The notes under the pieces: model-generated
Seen by the model: the letters and a program-made list of their open reading frames with translations, nothing else
Database searches by the model: none
Told to the model about the DNA's origin: nothing
Position numbers and translations under genes: made by a program
Assembly (NCBI RefSeq): GCF_014650815.1
Contig: NZ_BMVR01000007.1
Coordinates: forward strand, 378,976 to 442,975
Direction of reading: 5' to 3'
Length of the DNA: 64,000 nucleotides
Source of the DNA: Streptomyces flavofungini
GTDB lineage: Bacteria; Actinomycetota; Actinomycetes; Streptomycetales; Streptomycetaceae
Shown here: positions 27,843 to 36,749 of the stretch, one piece after another
Numbering within the stretch: position 1 is the first letter of the stretch
Layout: each line of letters opens with the position of its first letter

Positions 27843-28297
27843 GGCAGGGAGTAGCGGAGTTTCTCCTTGGCCCGCGCGCCGAGGCGGTCGTAGAAGCGGA
27901 TCGCGCCCTCGTTCCACGCCGGGGTCTGCCACTGCACCTCGTCGAGACCGAGCGCGCGCGCCTCGGCCACGACGGCGTCCATCAGCGCCGCGCCGAGGCC
28001 CGAGCCGCGGTTGCCCGAGCGGAGGAACAGGCAGTCCATGTGGAGGTATTCGCGGCCGTCCCACGTCGAGACCTCGGGCGCGCAGGTGGCGTACCCAATG
28101 ACCTCGCCGTCGTCCGCCTCCGCTACGAGGCAGCGCAAGCGGGGTGCGGGGGTGCCGAAGAGCAGGGCGCCGAGGCGCTCCGCGAGGTCGGGTACGGGTG
28201 GTGCCGCCTTCTCGTACACGGCGTGTTCCGCGGCCAGTTCCGCGACCCGTGGCAGATCGGCGGGGCGTGCGTGCCGCACGGGCCGGGCGGCCGTCAT
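27830..28297 (-). CDS. GNAT-family N-acetyltransferase
   Basis: A 155-residue acetyltransferase. The acetyl-CoA loop is RSGNRGSGLGAALMDAVVAEA (Q/R-x-x-G-x-G/A), followed by VQWQTPAWNEGAIRFYDRLGA, typical of the diamine-acetyltransferase-like branch. ATG at 28297 overlaps the stop of the upstream gene by four bases, so the pair is coupled. The substrate is unknown. A perfect hairpin begins within its last codons. Confidence 0.88.
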   Translation of the reverse strand: MTAARPVRHARPADLPRVAELAAEHAVYEKAAPPVPDLAERLGALLFGTPAPRLRCLVAEADDGEVIGYATCAPEVSTWDGREYLHMDCLFLRSGNRGSGLGAALMDAVVAEARALGLDEVQWQTPAWNEGAIRFYDRLGARAKEKLRYSLPVPA

Positions 28298-28812
28298 CGG
28301 ACCTCTCCCGACATGACGTCCTTGCTCCACGCCACCACCCGGTCCGCGATCCGGGCGTCGCCGTCCAGGATGTGCCGTGTGAACGCGTCACGCTCATGGG
28401 CGAGGACCGCCGCCTCCCACACGCAGGGGGCGAGGCCGACCCGCCCCGGCCGCAGCTGCTCGGGCTGTCCGGCCGGGCTGACGAAGACCGCGAGGTCCGA
28501 CATGTAGCCCTCGATCCACGTGGAGATGAGGACGTAGTCGCCGTCGCCGCCCGCGTGCACGATCAGCACCGCGAGGCCCAGCGAACCGCGGGCGCGCCCC
28601 AGTTCGAGATGCGCCCTCGCCAGCCGCAGCGCGGCCGCCTCGTCCCGCTCCGTGACCGTACGGCCCGGCGCCTCCAGCGCGTACACCTTCACGGCGTGAC
28701 CACCGGCCTCGCGCACGGCGCAGGCGCGGGCGGTGCGGCCGTGGTGCCCGTCGGACAGGGCCAGCAGCGCTTCCGTGTCGAGCCCGTACGGCATCTCTCT
28801 GAGATCACTCAT
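28294..28812 (-). CDS. Hypothetical cytoplasmic protein coupled to the acetyltransferase
   Basis: A 172-residue protein of unknown family. It has KVYALEAPGRTVTERDEAAALRLARAHLELGRARGSLGLAVLIVHAGGDGDYVLISTW, which suggests an alpha/beta fold, then a Trp-containing tail. Neither signal peptide nor membrane segment is seen. It overlaps the GNAT gene by four bases, so it may be the protein partner or substrate of that enzyme. Confidence 0.7.
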   Translation of the reverse strand: MSDLREMPYGLDTEALLALSDGHHGRTARACAVREAGGHAVKVYALEAPGRTVTERDEAAALRLARAHLELGRARGSLGLAVLIVHAGGDGDYVLISTWIEGYMSDLAVFVSPAGQPEQLRPGRVGLAPCVWEAAVLAHERDAFTRHILDGDARIADRVVAWSKDVMSGEVR

Positions 28813-28822
28813 CCCGACATGA

Positions 28823-28860
28823 TGCCCTGGCCCGGCCGACGGGTGGCCGGGACCAGGGCA
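28823..28860 (-). terminator. Likely terminator after the secreted 28877-29488 gene
   Basis: TGCCCTGGCCCGGCC (28823-28837) pairs with GGCCGG-G-CCAGGGCA (28845-28860), leaving one bulged A and a seven-base loop. It lies between two genes of the same direction and would stop transcripts from the right-hand gene. Confidence 0.65.
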
Positions 28861-28876
28861 CCGGGTGCGGGGACCG

Positions 28877-29488
28877 TCAGTACAGCTTCTTCACGGCCGT
28901 GGCCGTCGTGGCCTTGAAGGCGGACACCGGGGCGTCGGAGAAGTCGCCCATCTGCCCCCAGTGCACGAGGGTCACCGTCCTGCCGTCACGGCCGACCGCG
29001 TACATGTTGATGTCGGAGGCACCCCAACTGGCCTCGGTGTGCACGCCGTAGACGTGCGCCCCCTCCTCGGCGTCGACCTTGCCGTAGTACTTCTGCGCCG
29101 CGGTGACGTCGGGGTACTGCGCCATCACCTTCTTCGCACAGCCCGCGAGGTCCTTGCGGAGCAGCTCGGCGAAGGCCTTGGCCCGCTGCACGTCCCGCTC
29201 GACCACCGTGACCTGCAGGGCGCCGGTGTCCAGGTCCGTGCGGTACGCGCGGTGCACGGACGTCGACGGCAGCGCCTCGCCGCCGCACATCGGCAGCGGG
29301 TCCGGCTGGCCGGCGGTGACCGGGCCCGCGTGCCAGGCCGACGACGCGTGCGGCGGCAGCTCGGACGCCGAGAGGAACCGGGGCGTGCCCTCGGCGGCAG
29401 CGGCCGGAACGGTCCCCACCGCGACACCCGAGGCGGCCACCACGGCGGCCGTCGCCAGCAGCTTCACATTCACACGCACACTCATCAT
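28877..29488 (-). CDS. Secreted hypothetical protein
   Basis: About 203 residues, starting at one of three clustered ATGs (29494, 29488, 29485). ATG 29488 is best spaced from GGGGAG. The signal peptide is VKLLATAAVVAASGVAVGTVPAAAA. The mature part has two Cys positions (PLPMCGGEALP and DLAGCAKKVM) that could form a disulfide and an aromatic C-terminal part (WGASDINMYAVGRDG). It resembles Streptomyces secreted proteins of unknown function often annotated as sensor-like lipids-binding domains, but I cannot name a family. Confidence 0.75.
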   Translation of the reverse strand: MMSVRVNVKLLATAAVVAASGVAVGTVPAAAAEGTPRFLSASELPPHASSAWHAGPVTAGQPDPLPMCGGEALPSTSVHRAYRTDLDTGALQVTVVERDVQRAKAFAELLRKDLAGCAKKVMAQYPDVTAAQKYYGKVDAEEGAHVYGVHTEASWGASDINMYAVGRDGRTVTLVHWGQMGDFSDAPVSAFKATTATAVKKLY

Positions 29489-29708
29489 CGTCATCTCCCC
29501 AAGTCGGATGCGTCGGCCCGCTGTTCCGGGCCGATCTGATCGCCCCCGTGCACGGCGACCCACTACGCCCCATACGACCCGCGGCCCCCCGCACCCGTTG
29601 CCCCCGCGCATGTCACGGCTCTGTCCGTCATGTCACCGAACGGCAACAGCCGTACAGGGCACGGAAGTCAGCGTGGGCGAAGGTCAACGCGTCCGGCGGT
29701 CGGGGGAG

Positions 29709-30188
29709 TCAGTGCGTGGGGAGGACGCACACGCTGTCGATGCCGAGCACATGGTTGAGCCTGCCGAACGCGAGCCACGAGCCGATGCTCATGCTCAGCT
29801 CCACGATCTCCACCTGGCTGTAGTGGGCCTTCATCCGCGCCCAGAACGCCTCGTCGAGACCGTGGTGGTCCAGGGCGTACCGCTCGGCGTACTCGGCGGC
29901 GAGCCGGGTGCGGTCGTCGAAGGCGTCGGTCGTGCGCCACGCGGTGACCGCGTCGTCGAAGCCGTCCTCGACCTTCTCCCCGGCGCGTTCGGTGCGCCAG
30001 TCGAGACAGAGCGCGCAGCCGTTGATCTGCGCGGTCCGCAGCCGCGCGGCCTCGAACTCGCGCAGCCCGAGCGTGCTGTGCTCGTACACCGCGAGGGAGA
30101 AGTTCGCAGCGGCCGCGCCGATGCCCGGGACCATGCCGCCCCAGACGTAGCCGATCGGTTCCTGGCCTTCGGGAATGTCGATGATCAT
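29709..30188 (-). CDS. Carboxymuconolactone decarboxylase / AhpD-like protein
   Basis: A 159-residue all-helical protein of the AhpD/CMD family. The CxxC pair is in INGCALCLDWRTERA, followed by an invariant-type Glu and His region (LAAEYAERYALDHHG, VEIVELSMSIGSWLAFGRLNHVLG). Such proteins are peroxidase partners or decarboxylases. It overlaps the end of the upstream dehydrogenase gene by four bases, so both should be expressed together. Confidence 0.88.
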   Translation of the reverse strand: MIIDIPEGQEPIGYVWGGMVPGIGAAAANFSLAVYEHSTLGLREFEAARLRTAQINGCALCLDWRTERAGEKVEDGFDDAVTAWRTTDAFDDRTRLAAEYAERYALDHHGLDEAFWARMKAHYSQVEIVELSMSIGSWLAFGRLNHVLGIDSVCVLPTH

Positions 30189-31264
30189 GGCAACTTCCTT
30201 CCCAGGGTGCCCACCGCGGGCCGCAGCGGGACGTCGAGGGCGTCGTAGAGGCCGGGCTCCGCCGCCGCGAGCCAGTCGATGGCGCCCACCAGGCGGCCGA
30301 CCGCGGTGGCGTTGCCGCCCGCCGACCGGTTCTCGCCCTCGTCGGTGGCCTCGACCGTGACCGCGATGCGCGGCCGGCCCTCGATCACCACCCGGTGCGC
30401 GCCGTCGCCGTCCGGGGGAGTGGGCCAGTCCGAGGCGCACGACGGGTGGATGCGCGTGACGTGCTCGATGACGATGCGGGGGGCGCCCGCGACGATGCCC
30501 TGCACCTCGAACCGCACGGCGCCCTGCGTACCCGCCTCGAACCGTCCCATCGTCCGCGTGGTCACCGTCGTCGCGAGCGGGCGGCGTTCCACCGTCTCGC
30601 GGATCTCCTCCAGTTCGACGCCGAGGGCGCGGCACATCAGGCGTATCTGCCCGCCCCACACCATGGTCGGCACCGACTCCGCGAGCATCAGCGGCTCGTA
30701 CGCCATCGGGTGGCCCATGCCGATCAGATCGCGGACCGCCGACTCCTGGTCGTACGTCGAGTAGTCGAAGATCTCCTGGCAGCGGATCACGTCCATGGTG
30801 GAGCCGAGCCCGCTGATCAGCAGCGGCAGCACATCGTTGGCCCAGCCCGGGTCGACGCCGGAGACGAACAGCGAGCCACCGCCGTCCGCGACCGCGGCGA
30901 GCACCGGATCCCGCAGCTCGGGCGGGGCGCCCACCTTGTCGTAGAACGCGTACAGCGAGGGCGTCACGACGACGGCCCCCATGCCGATCGCCCTGATGAC
31001 GTCGGCCATCGCGTCGTCCGGGCGGACGTCACCGGACGCCGCGTACACCACCGCCCGCGGGCGGGCGGCGAGCACCGCCGCCACGTCGTCGGTGACCGCT
31101 ATCCCGAGCTCACGACCGAGCCCGCCGAGCTCCCCGGCGTCACGGCCGACCTTGCCGCGGTCGTGCACCACCACGGCCGCCAACTCCAGTGCCGGGTGGG
31201 CGTCGACAGCGCGGATGGCCGCGCGCCCCACATTGCCTGTGCCCCAGACCACCGTGGAAATCAT
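30185..31264 (-). CDS. DapB-like NAD(P)-binding dehydrogenase
   Basis: A 359-residue protein with an N-terminal Rossmann fold (VVWGTGNVGRAAIRAVDAHPALELAAVVVHD). Its middle resembles dihydrodipicolinate-reductase-type proteins such as 2,4-diaminopentanoate dehydrogenase, with VSGVDPGWANDVLPLLISGL. It starts at ATG 31264 and overlaps the AhpD-like gene. A lysine-pathway role is unlikely because no dap genes are near; oxidation of a small amine or keto compound is more plausible. Confidence 0.8.
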   Translation of the reverse strand: MISTVVWGTGNVGRAAIRAVDAHPALELAAVVVHDRGKVGRDAGELGGLGRELGIAVTDDVAAVLAARPRAVVYAASGDVRPDDAMADVIRAIGMGAVVVTPSLYAFYDKVGAPPELRDPVLAAVADGGGSLFVSGVDPGWANDVLPLLISGLGSTMDVIRCQEIFDYSTYDQESAVRDLIGMGHPMAYEPLMLAESVPTMVWGGQIRLMCRALGVELEEIRETVERRPLATTVTTRTMGRFEAGTQGAVRFEVQGIVAGAPRIVIEHVTRIHPSCASDWPTPPDGDGAHRVVIEGRPRIAVTVEATDEGENRSAGGNATAVGRLVGAIDWLAAAEPGLYDALDVPLRPAVGTLGRKLP

Positions 31265-31308
31265 GCGCGGAGGGTAGCTACCGGGACCCGCACTTCCTAG
31301 GGGCATGA

Positions 31309-31323
31309 CCGCACCTTGTGCGG
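31309..31323 (-). terminator. Short hairpin between dehydrogenase and esterase genes
   Basis: CCGCAC and GTGCGG form a perfect six-base stem with loop CTT. It lies in the 110-base gap after the esterase gene. It is short, so its role as terminator is tentative. Confidence 0.35.
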
Positions 31324-31374
31324 GGACGGCGGTGCGGGGGAGCGGCCGCCGGCCCGCCTGCGGCTCGGGGAAGG

Positions 31375-32355
31375 TCAGCGGCTGAGCGCGTGCAGGTGCT
31401 GGTGCAGCGCCTGGTGTCCGGCGGGCGTGGGGTGCAGGCCGTCGACGAGGAGTCCGGCGTTGTCGCGCAGCGGCTCCCACACGTCGAGGAAGTCGACGTG
31501 GTGCTCGGCGCACCAGTTGCGCAGGAACGCGCGCAGGGCGAGGGCCCGGTCCCGGGTGAAGCGCAGGCCTTCGTGGTCGCGGGTCCGGGCTTCGTCGAGC
31601 CACGTCGGTCCCGCGACGACGAGGCGCGCGTTGTGGCTCATGGCGGTGGCGGCCAGCGAGTCGAGGCTGGTGGCGATGTCCGTGAGCCAGTCCTCGCGGG
31701 TCTCGGGGCCGGTGCGGGGCAGTGCGGAGCCGTGGTCGGCCGCGGTGCTCGTGGCCGAGTCGTTGATACCGGCGGCGACGAGGAGCGTGTCCGGCAGGCG
31801 GGGCGCCAGGAGCGCGGGCGTCTGCGCGCTGACGTCGGTCAGGGTGCTGCCGGGTATGGCGAGGTTGAAGACCCGGTGCTCGCTCTCGTTCGCGGCGATG
31901 TGGGAGGCCGCGAGACGGCCCGCCCAGCCGCCGTCCGGATCACAGCGGCCGTACGCGATGCTGTCGCCCACGATCACGATGCGGGCCGCCGGGCGCAGGG
32001 GCTTCGCGTCCAGGTAGGCCCAGGCGGTCTCGCCGGAGGACAGCAGGACCCGGCGGCGTACGTAATCGTCGACTTCGTAGGCGTCGGCTGCGGCGAGGTC
32101 CTCGTCGGTGAGGTGGAGGACGGCGCCCTCGACGACGGAGCCGTGCCGCCGCGCCAGGGTCAGGTGGACGTCGAGGCCGCTGGTGGCGATCACGGTCGGG
32201 TCGGTGATCGGGAGCGGCCTGGTGGTGTGGCCCACCAGCGACGTCGGGGAGCTGGGGACGGCCCGGCCGAAGAGGGAGAGCTGGACCCGCTCGTCCAACA
32301 GCGTGCCGAACGAGAACAGGGTATGGGGGCGGAGCGGGGTCACCTCGGGCGCCAA
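31375..32355 (-). CDS. Fusion of gamma-glutamylcyclotransferase-like domain and SGNH/GDSL esterase
   Basis: A 326-residue cytoplasmic protein. The first 115 residues are GGCT/AIG2-like: LFSFGTLLDERVQLSLFG, then an ADAYEVDDYVRRRVLL region. Residues 125-326 are an SGNH hydrolase: IVIVGDSIAYG (nucleophile Ser), a Gly block in LAIPGSTL, AAGINDS (Asn block) and DGLHPTPAGHQ (Asp and His). The start is TTG at 32355 behind GAAAGG. It lies 25 bases after the MFS exporter of the lanthipeptide-like locus, in the same direction, so it may be co-transcribed. Confidence 0.85.
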   Translation of the reverse strand: MAPEVTPLRPHTLFSFGTLLDERVQLSLFGRAVPSSPTSLVGHTTRPLPITDPTVIATSGLDVHLTLARRHGSVVEGAVLHLTDEDLAAADAYEVDDYVRRRVLLSSGETAWAYLDAKPLRPAARIVIVGDSIAYGRCDPDGGWAGRLAASHIAANESEHRVFNLAIPGSTLTDVSAQTPALLAPRLPDTLLVAAGINDSATSTAADHGSALPRTGPETREDWLTDIATSLDSLAATAMSHNARLVVAGPTWLDEARTRDHEGLRFTRDRALALRAFLRNWCAEHHVDFLDVWEPLRDNAGLLVDGLHPTPAGHQALHQHLHALSR

Positions 32356-32380
32356 GGCCTTTCTTCCGGGGAGCGGAAGG

Positions 32381-33787
32381 TCATCCTATGTGCGCGTCAC
32401 CAGGGCTTTTCGGGCGGGGCGCGGCCGCTGGCGGAGGCGCGGGCGACCGGGGCCGGCCCCCGTCCCCGTCATGCTGTCGGCCTCCGCCCGCCGCCTCTCG
32501 GCTGCCGTCCTCCCTGTGCTCCTGTGCCCCCTCCTCGTCGTCCGCGGACCGCGACGCCCCCTCGAACCGGAACGTCCCCTCACCCGGCGACAGAGCCGCG
32601 AGCACCGCAAGCAGCCCCCCGAAGAACAGAAAGACCGCGGGCCCCGGCAGCCCCTCCAGCATCACCCCGGCCAGCGTCGCCCCCAGCGGCGGCGTCGCCA
32701 TGAACAACAGCCCGATCGTGCTGTTCGTACGGCCCTGCAGATGCCCCGGGGTGTGCCGCAGACGCGCGAGGGTCATGACCGAACCCGACACGGCCACCGC
32801 GAGGGCGCACCCCGCGAGCAGCGCGGCGAGCGCCGCCGCTGTCGAGGGCAGGGCCATCGCGCCGACCAGGACCGCGCACACGGCACCGGTGCTGAGCAGG
32901 AGCGTGGACGGCCGCAGCCGCCTGCCCGCGAGCGGCGCCAGCATCACCCCGGCCATCGCCCCGGCCGCCGACGTCGCCGTGACCACCCCGACGGACAGCG
33001 CCGACACCCCCTGCCGTGCGGTGGTCACCACGATCGCCAGGTACACCCCGTCGAAGACGAAGTTCTGCGCGGAGGCCACCAAGGTCAGCCGCCGCAGCAG
33101 GCGTTGCCGCCACAGGAAGCGCAGCCCCGTGGTGAAGGACGGCCACCAGCCCTCGCGCGCCCCCGGCGGCGTGCCCGGCCGCACCCGGAGCGCGAGGACG
33201 CAGCACACCGAGATCGTGTACGAGGCGCAGTCCAGCCAGAACGGCCAGCTCGCGTCCACGCTGAACAGGGCGCCGCCGACCACCGGACCCAGCAGGTAGG
33301 CGGCCTGTCCGCGCACCTGGTTGACGGCGAGCGCCGTGGCCAGCTTGGACTCGGGAACCACCTCCCGCACCAGCGGCAGCACCGCCGCGTTGAACGGCGC
33401 GGTGAGGAACCCGAGGACCGCTCCCGCGACCAGCAGCACCGGCAGCGAAGCCAGCCCGGCGAGGACCGCCGCCGCGAGCGCCGCGCTCGCCACCGCCCGG
33501 CCCGCCTCGCACAGCAGCAGCACCGCGCGCCGGTCGAACCGGTCCGCGATCGGCCCCGCGGGCAGGCACGCGAGCGCGAGCGACCCCGTCCACACCGCCT
33601 CCACCAGGCCGACGTGCAGGGCCGAGCCGGTGGACTGCAGGACAAGCAGCGGCAGCGCGATGGCGGACGCGCCCGAGCCGAGCAGGGACAACCCCTGCCC
33701 GGCGCACAGGAGTTGGAAGTCCCGGTTGCGGCGGAGGCTGTCCGGCGAGGAGGCCCCGCGCCGCACGGCGGCACCCCCGTGCCTCAC
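32381..33787 (-). CDS. MFS exporter of the lanthipeptide-like locus
   Basis: A 468-residue MFS protein with about twelve membrane segments and the loop PAGPIADRFDRRAVLLL. The GTG start at 33787 overlaps the TGA of the LanKC gene (GTGA), so it is translated with it. Its C-terminal 60 residues are a charged, disordered tail. Class III lanthipeptides usually leave through ABC transporters; here an MFS protein is the only exporter in the operon, and I infer it exports the peptide product or confers immunity. Confidence 0.85.
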   Translation of the reverse strand: MRHGGAAVRRGASSPDSLRRNRDFQLLCAGQGLSLLGSGASAIALPLLVLQSTGSALHVGLVEAVWTGSLALACLPAGPIADRFDRRAVLLLCEAGRAVASAALAAAVLAGLASLPVLLVAGAVLGFLTAPFNAAVLPLVREVVPESKLATALAVNQVRGQAAYLLGPVVGGALFSVDASWPFWLDCASYTISVCCVLALRVRPGTPPGAREGWWPSFTTGLRFLWRQRLLRRLTLVASAQNFVFDGVYLAIVVTTARQGVSALSVGVVTATSAAGAMAGVMLAPLAGRRLRPSTLLLSTGAVCAVLVGAMALPSTAAALAALLAGCALAVAVSGSVMTLARLRHTPGHLQGRTNSTIGLLFMATPPLGATLAGVMLEGLPGPAVFLFFGGLLAVLAALSPGEGTFRFEGASRSADDEEGAQEHREDGSREAAGGGRQHDGDGGRPRSPAPPPAAAPRPKSPGDAHIG

Positions 33788-36345
33788 GTCGGCACCCCCA
33801 CCGGCACCCGCGCCTCCAGGAACGGCAGCGCCGCGTACCGCGAGTCCGCCGGAGGGCCGTTCAGCGCGCCGTGCACGGCCAGGAGGACCCCGGCCGTACC
33901 GGTGGCGAGGTCCATCGACAGGCGCAGCAGGCCGTCGAGGGCGAAGGCCCGCCGCCCTTGGTGGCGCACGCAGTGGAGGCCCAGGCCGCGCAGGTGCGGA
34001 GCCAGTGCGGAGCCTGGGCCGGCAAGGTGGGCGGTGGCGTGCAGGAGCCCCGCCTGACCGTCCAGGAGGCCGGGGGAGAGGAGGAGTTCCGTCCCCAGGC
34101 CGTCGCGGATGCGGTCGCGTACGCGTGCGAAGTACGGGTCGTCGGTGCGCCGGACGTACGCGTCGAGGACGAGGCCGATCCCGGCGCTGCCGCGGTCCAG
34201 CGTCGACAGCCACCGCTGGCCGTCCCTGACCTGCACGCGGCCCTCGCGCGGTGCCCCGCAGCGGCCGAGGTCACGGGCCAGCGCGGTCTCCGCGAGGCGC
34301 AGCCACCGGTCGTTGTCCGTCGCCGCGTGCAGGTGGGTGAAGAGCAGGGCCGGGCCCGACCAGCCGTGGGTGAGCCCCACGGCGTCCGCCGGGCCCGGCA
34401 GCCGCCCCCCGCCGGTGACGACCCGCGCGAGGCGCTCCCCCAGTGCCTGCGCCGCGTCCACGTCACCGAAGTGCAGCCGGGCCAGACCGATGCCCGCGAG
34501 GCCGCCGAACAGGCCCGCGCCGCACTGCTCGAGGCCGATGCCGTCGATCCGGTCGAGGGCCGCGCGCGCCTCCGCCGTCCGGCCCAGTTCGGCCAGGACG
34601 TACGCGACGCCCGCGAGCCCGTCGTACAGCCCCGGCCGCGGCCAGCGGGTGCGCTCGGCCGACCGCGCCAGCCAGTCGACGTACCCCTCGAAAGCGGGGT
34701 CGTCGGCGTACCCGCTGATGAGCAGCGCGTGCAGGACGCCCGCCGCGCCGAACGCCAGCGACGCGCCCTGGTGGTCGAACTGCCGCACGTCGCCCGGGAA
34801 GAGGCGGTCCTCGCGCTCCGGCGTCGCGCTGAGCCGGATCGCCTCGGCCAGCGAGTCCAGCGCGGCCCGCCCGTCGGCGCCGGGCTCCTGCGGCCAGCGC
34901 GAGGCGTCGGGCGGGGTGTCGTCGTCGGCCCGGGGCCAGTGCGGGGGCGGGGCCAGCTGCTCGCGCAGGCGCGCGGTGAACTCGGGCGGCACCGGGAAGC
35001 GCCGCCGCGTCCAGTCCGTCAACTGGGCGTACTTGTCCCGGTCGAAGCGGAGCAGCGGTGTCAGCGGACAGAACAGCGCGAGGCTCACCGCCGCGAGCCC
35101 GTACGTGTCCACGGACCGGCCGGACCTGGCCCAGCGGGCGGTGAAACCGGGCGTGCCCAGCGAGGGCCGGTGGTCCTCGGCGTCCTCGAACGCCGTCTCG
35201 AAGTCGACCAGGCACACGCTGTCGTCCGGGCGCACCATGATGTTGCCGGGCTGCAGGTCCCCGAACACGACGCCCCGCGCGTGCAGTTCGGCCACCGCCT
35301 CCTCGACGCGGCCGATGACGCCCTGGGCCCAGAGCGTGTACGCGGCGAGGTCCGCCTCGTCCGCGCCGTCCCGGAACAGCGGGTGCCGTCGGCCGACCGC
35401 CTCCTGCAGCGTCTCCCCCTCGATCAGCTCCTCCACCAGGAAGTGGTGCTCCCAGTGCCGGACGTGCGCGTACAGCGCGGGGACGCAGTCGAGCCCGGCG
35501 AGGCGCTCCAACATGCCCTGCTCGTGGGCGAGGCGGGCCACGGCGTCCGCGTCCCGGTCGTCGAGTCCGGCGTGCGGCCGTGCCTCGCGCAGCACCACGC
35601 GGCGGCCGGTGCTCTTCTCGACGGCGCGGTAGACCCCGCCGCCGTTGGAGAAGTGCAGCGCCTTCTCCACCCGGTAGGGGAAGCCGCCCGGCGCGGCCGC
35701 CTTGGACGCCTCGATGCGCGCCGCGAGGAAGCCGGGCGGCTCCACCCACGGCGGCACCCGGAACGACGTGCCCCGCACGTCGGGCAGCAGGACGCCGTCG
35801 GGGCCCTCGATCGCCGGGACGTACGCGCCGTCCGGCGCGAAGCAGTAGGCCAGGTGGAAGCCGCCGTAGCGCACGTACAGCGGGCCGTCCTCCCATCGCA
35901 GGTCGCTCAGGACGTACGGTCCCTCGATGCCGCCGAGGAGTTCCGTGAGGCCGGTCAGCGTCCGCTCCAGCTCCTGTTCGTCGGCCGGGTAGATCGTGAC
36001 GAGCTTGCCGCTGGCCGAGCGCGGTGCCTGCTTGCTGTTCATGTGGTGCAGGAGAACGGTGCTGCGCAGGAACTTGAAGCTGACGGAGCGCCGGGTGCAG
36101 TAGTCCCAGACGGTGTCGACGACGTGCTCGGCGCGGTCCGCCGTGGCCGAGGCGTGGATCTTCCAGCCCTGGCGGGGCAGCGGGACGTCGTCGGGGTGCA
36201 GCGCGACCCAGCCGCCGCGCTCCGTCCGCACCCACCCCGAGGGCGTCGGACTGCCGGTGCGTGCGAAGCGCTGCCCGGTGTCGTCGATGCGGTCGAGCGC
36301 GTCCACGAAGCAGTCGTCGGCGATGAGGTGGGCCTGAGCGAGCAT
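33784..36345 (-). CDS. Class III lanthionine synthetase LanKC, catalytic residues intact
   Basis: An 853-residue three-domain synthetase. The lyase region (about 55-215) keeps WKIH (Lys62, His64), FKFL (Lys91), NSK (Lys105) and SGKLVTIYP (Lys114). The kinase domain (about 225-470) has FSNGGGVYRA, the catalytic loop FGDLQPGNIMV (Asp363, Asn368) and the metal site VDFE (Asp381); the usual VAIK-type lysine is Arg253. The cyclase-like domain (about 520-853) has repeats such as GLYDGLAGVAYVL and LTHGWSGPALL without LanC zinc ligands, as in class III. It should phosphorylate and dehydrate Ser/Thr of the two adjacent precursors. ATG 36345 follows AAAGGAGC. Confidence 0.93.
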   Translation of the reverse strand: MLAQAHLIADDCFVDALDRIDDTGQRFARTGSPTPSGWVRTERGGWVALHPDDVPLPRQGWKIHASATADRAEHVVDTVWDYCTRRSVSFKFLRSTVLLHHMNSKQAPRSASGKLVTIYPADEQELERTLTGLTELLGGIEGPYVLSDLRWEDGPLYVRYGGFHLAYCFAPDGAYVPAIEGPDGVLLPDVRGTSFRVPPWVEPPGFLAARIEASKAAAPGGFPYRVEKALHFSNGGGVYRAVEKSTGRRVVLREARPHAGLDDRDADAVARLAHEQGMLERLAGLDCVPALYAHVRHWEHHFLVEELIEGETLQEAVGRRHPLFRDGADEADLAAYTLWAQGVIGRVEEAVAELHARGVVFGDLQPGNIMVRPDDSVCLVDFETAFEDAEDHRPSLGTPGFTARWARSGRSVDTYGLAAVSLALFCPLTPLLRFDRDKYAQLTDWTRRRFPVPPEFTARLREQLAPPPHWPRADDDTPPDASRWPQEPGADGRAALDSLAEAIRLSATPEREDRLFPGDVRQFDHQGASLAFGAAGVLHALLISGYADDPAFEGYVDWLARSAERTRWPRPGLYDGLAGVAYVLAELGRTAEARAALDRIDGIGLEQCGAGLFGGLAGIGLARLHFGDVDAAQALGERLARVVTGGGRLPGPADAVGLTHGWSGPALLFTHLHAATDNDRWLRLAETALARDLGRCGAPREGRVQVRDGQRWLSTLDRGSAGIGLVLDAYVRRTDDPYFARVRDRIRDGLGTELLLSPGLLDGQAGLLHATAHLAGPGSALAPHLRGLGLHCVRHQGRRAFALDGLLRLSMDLATGTAGVLLAVHGALNGPPADSRYAALPFLEARVPVGVPT

Positions 36346-36403
36346 GGTGCGTGCTCCTTTCCGGAGTCAGGGGGGCCGGTGATCCGAGGCCCGAGGCCGG
36401 GGG

Positions 36404-36467
36404 TTCCGAAGCCCGGAGCCGGGAGTGCGGAAGCCCGAAGCCGGGGGTGCGGAAGCCCGAAGCGGTG
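36404..36467 (+). repeat. 22-bp tandem repeat upstream of LanKC
   Basis: About three copies of a 22-base unit, containing CGGAAGCCCGAAGCCGGG, stand head to tail in the gap between the second precursor gene and the LanKC start. The first copy differs at a few bases. It may only be slippage, or may reduce read-through from the strongly expressed precursor genes to the synthetase gene. Confidence 0.7.
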
Positions 36468-36587
36468 AAGCCCGGGGCTCCTGAACCCGGGAGAAGGCCA
36501 GGAGCCCCGGCCGCCGGTGGGCGGCGCCGATCGCCCGCCGGCCGTGAGGGGCCACGGTCGGCAGGCGTCGGCTCGGCGGGCGGTACG

Positions 36588-36683
36588 TCAGGCGACGCCG
36601 CGCGCGCTCTCGAAACTGTTGGCGCAGGGCCACAGGGAGGTCGTCTCCTCCTCCAGCTCCTGCAGTTCCAGGATCTCCGCCAT
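36588..36683 (-). CDS. Lanthipeptide-like precursor peptide 2
   Basis: A 31-residue gene too short for usual gene calling. It begins MAEILELQELEEET, which has the class III leader motif ILxLQ, then the core T-SLWPCANS, and ends FESARGVA. There is one Cys (position 20). A clear GAGGGGGGTGA ribosome site precedes ATG 36683. It sits 66 bases after the stop of precursor 1 and differs from it mainly at the C-terminal eight residues. It is framed by the two LanKC-type genes in the same direction. Confidence 0.88.
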   Translation of the reverse strand: MAEILELQELEEETTSLWPCANSFESARGVA

Positions 36684-36749
36684 GTGTGTCACCCCCCTCG
36701 GGACGGTTCGCTGTGGTGGTGGGCGGGACGCGTCATGGTGCGGGGCGCG

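Noticed and set aside
33784..36345. Class IV LanL or LanM synthetase
   Set aside because: The cyclase domain lacks the Cys-His-Gly and Cys zinc ligands expected in class II and IV, and the kinase plus lyase order fits class III.
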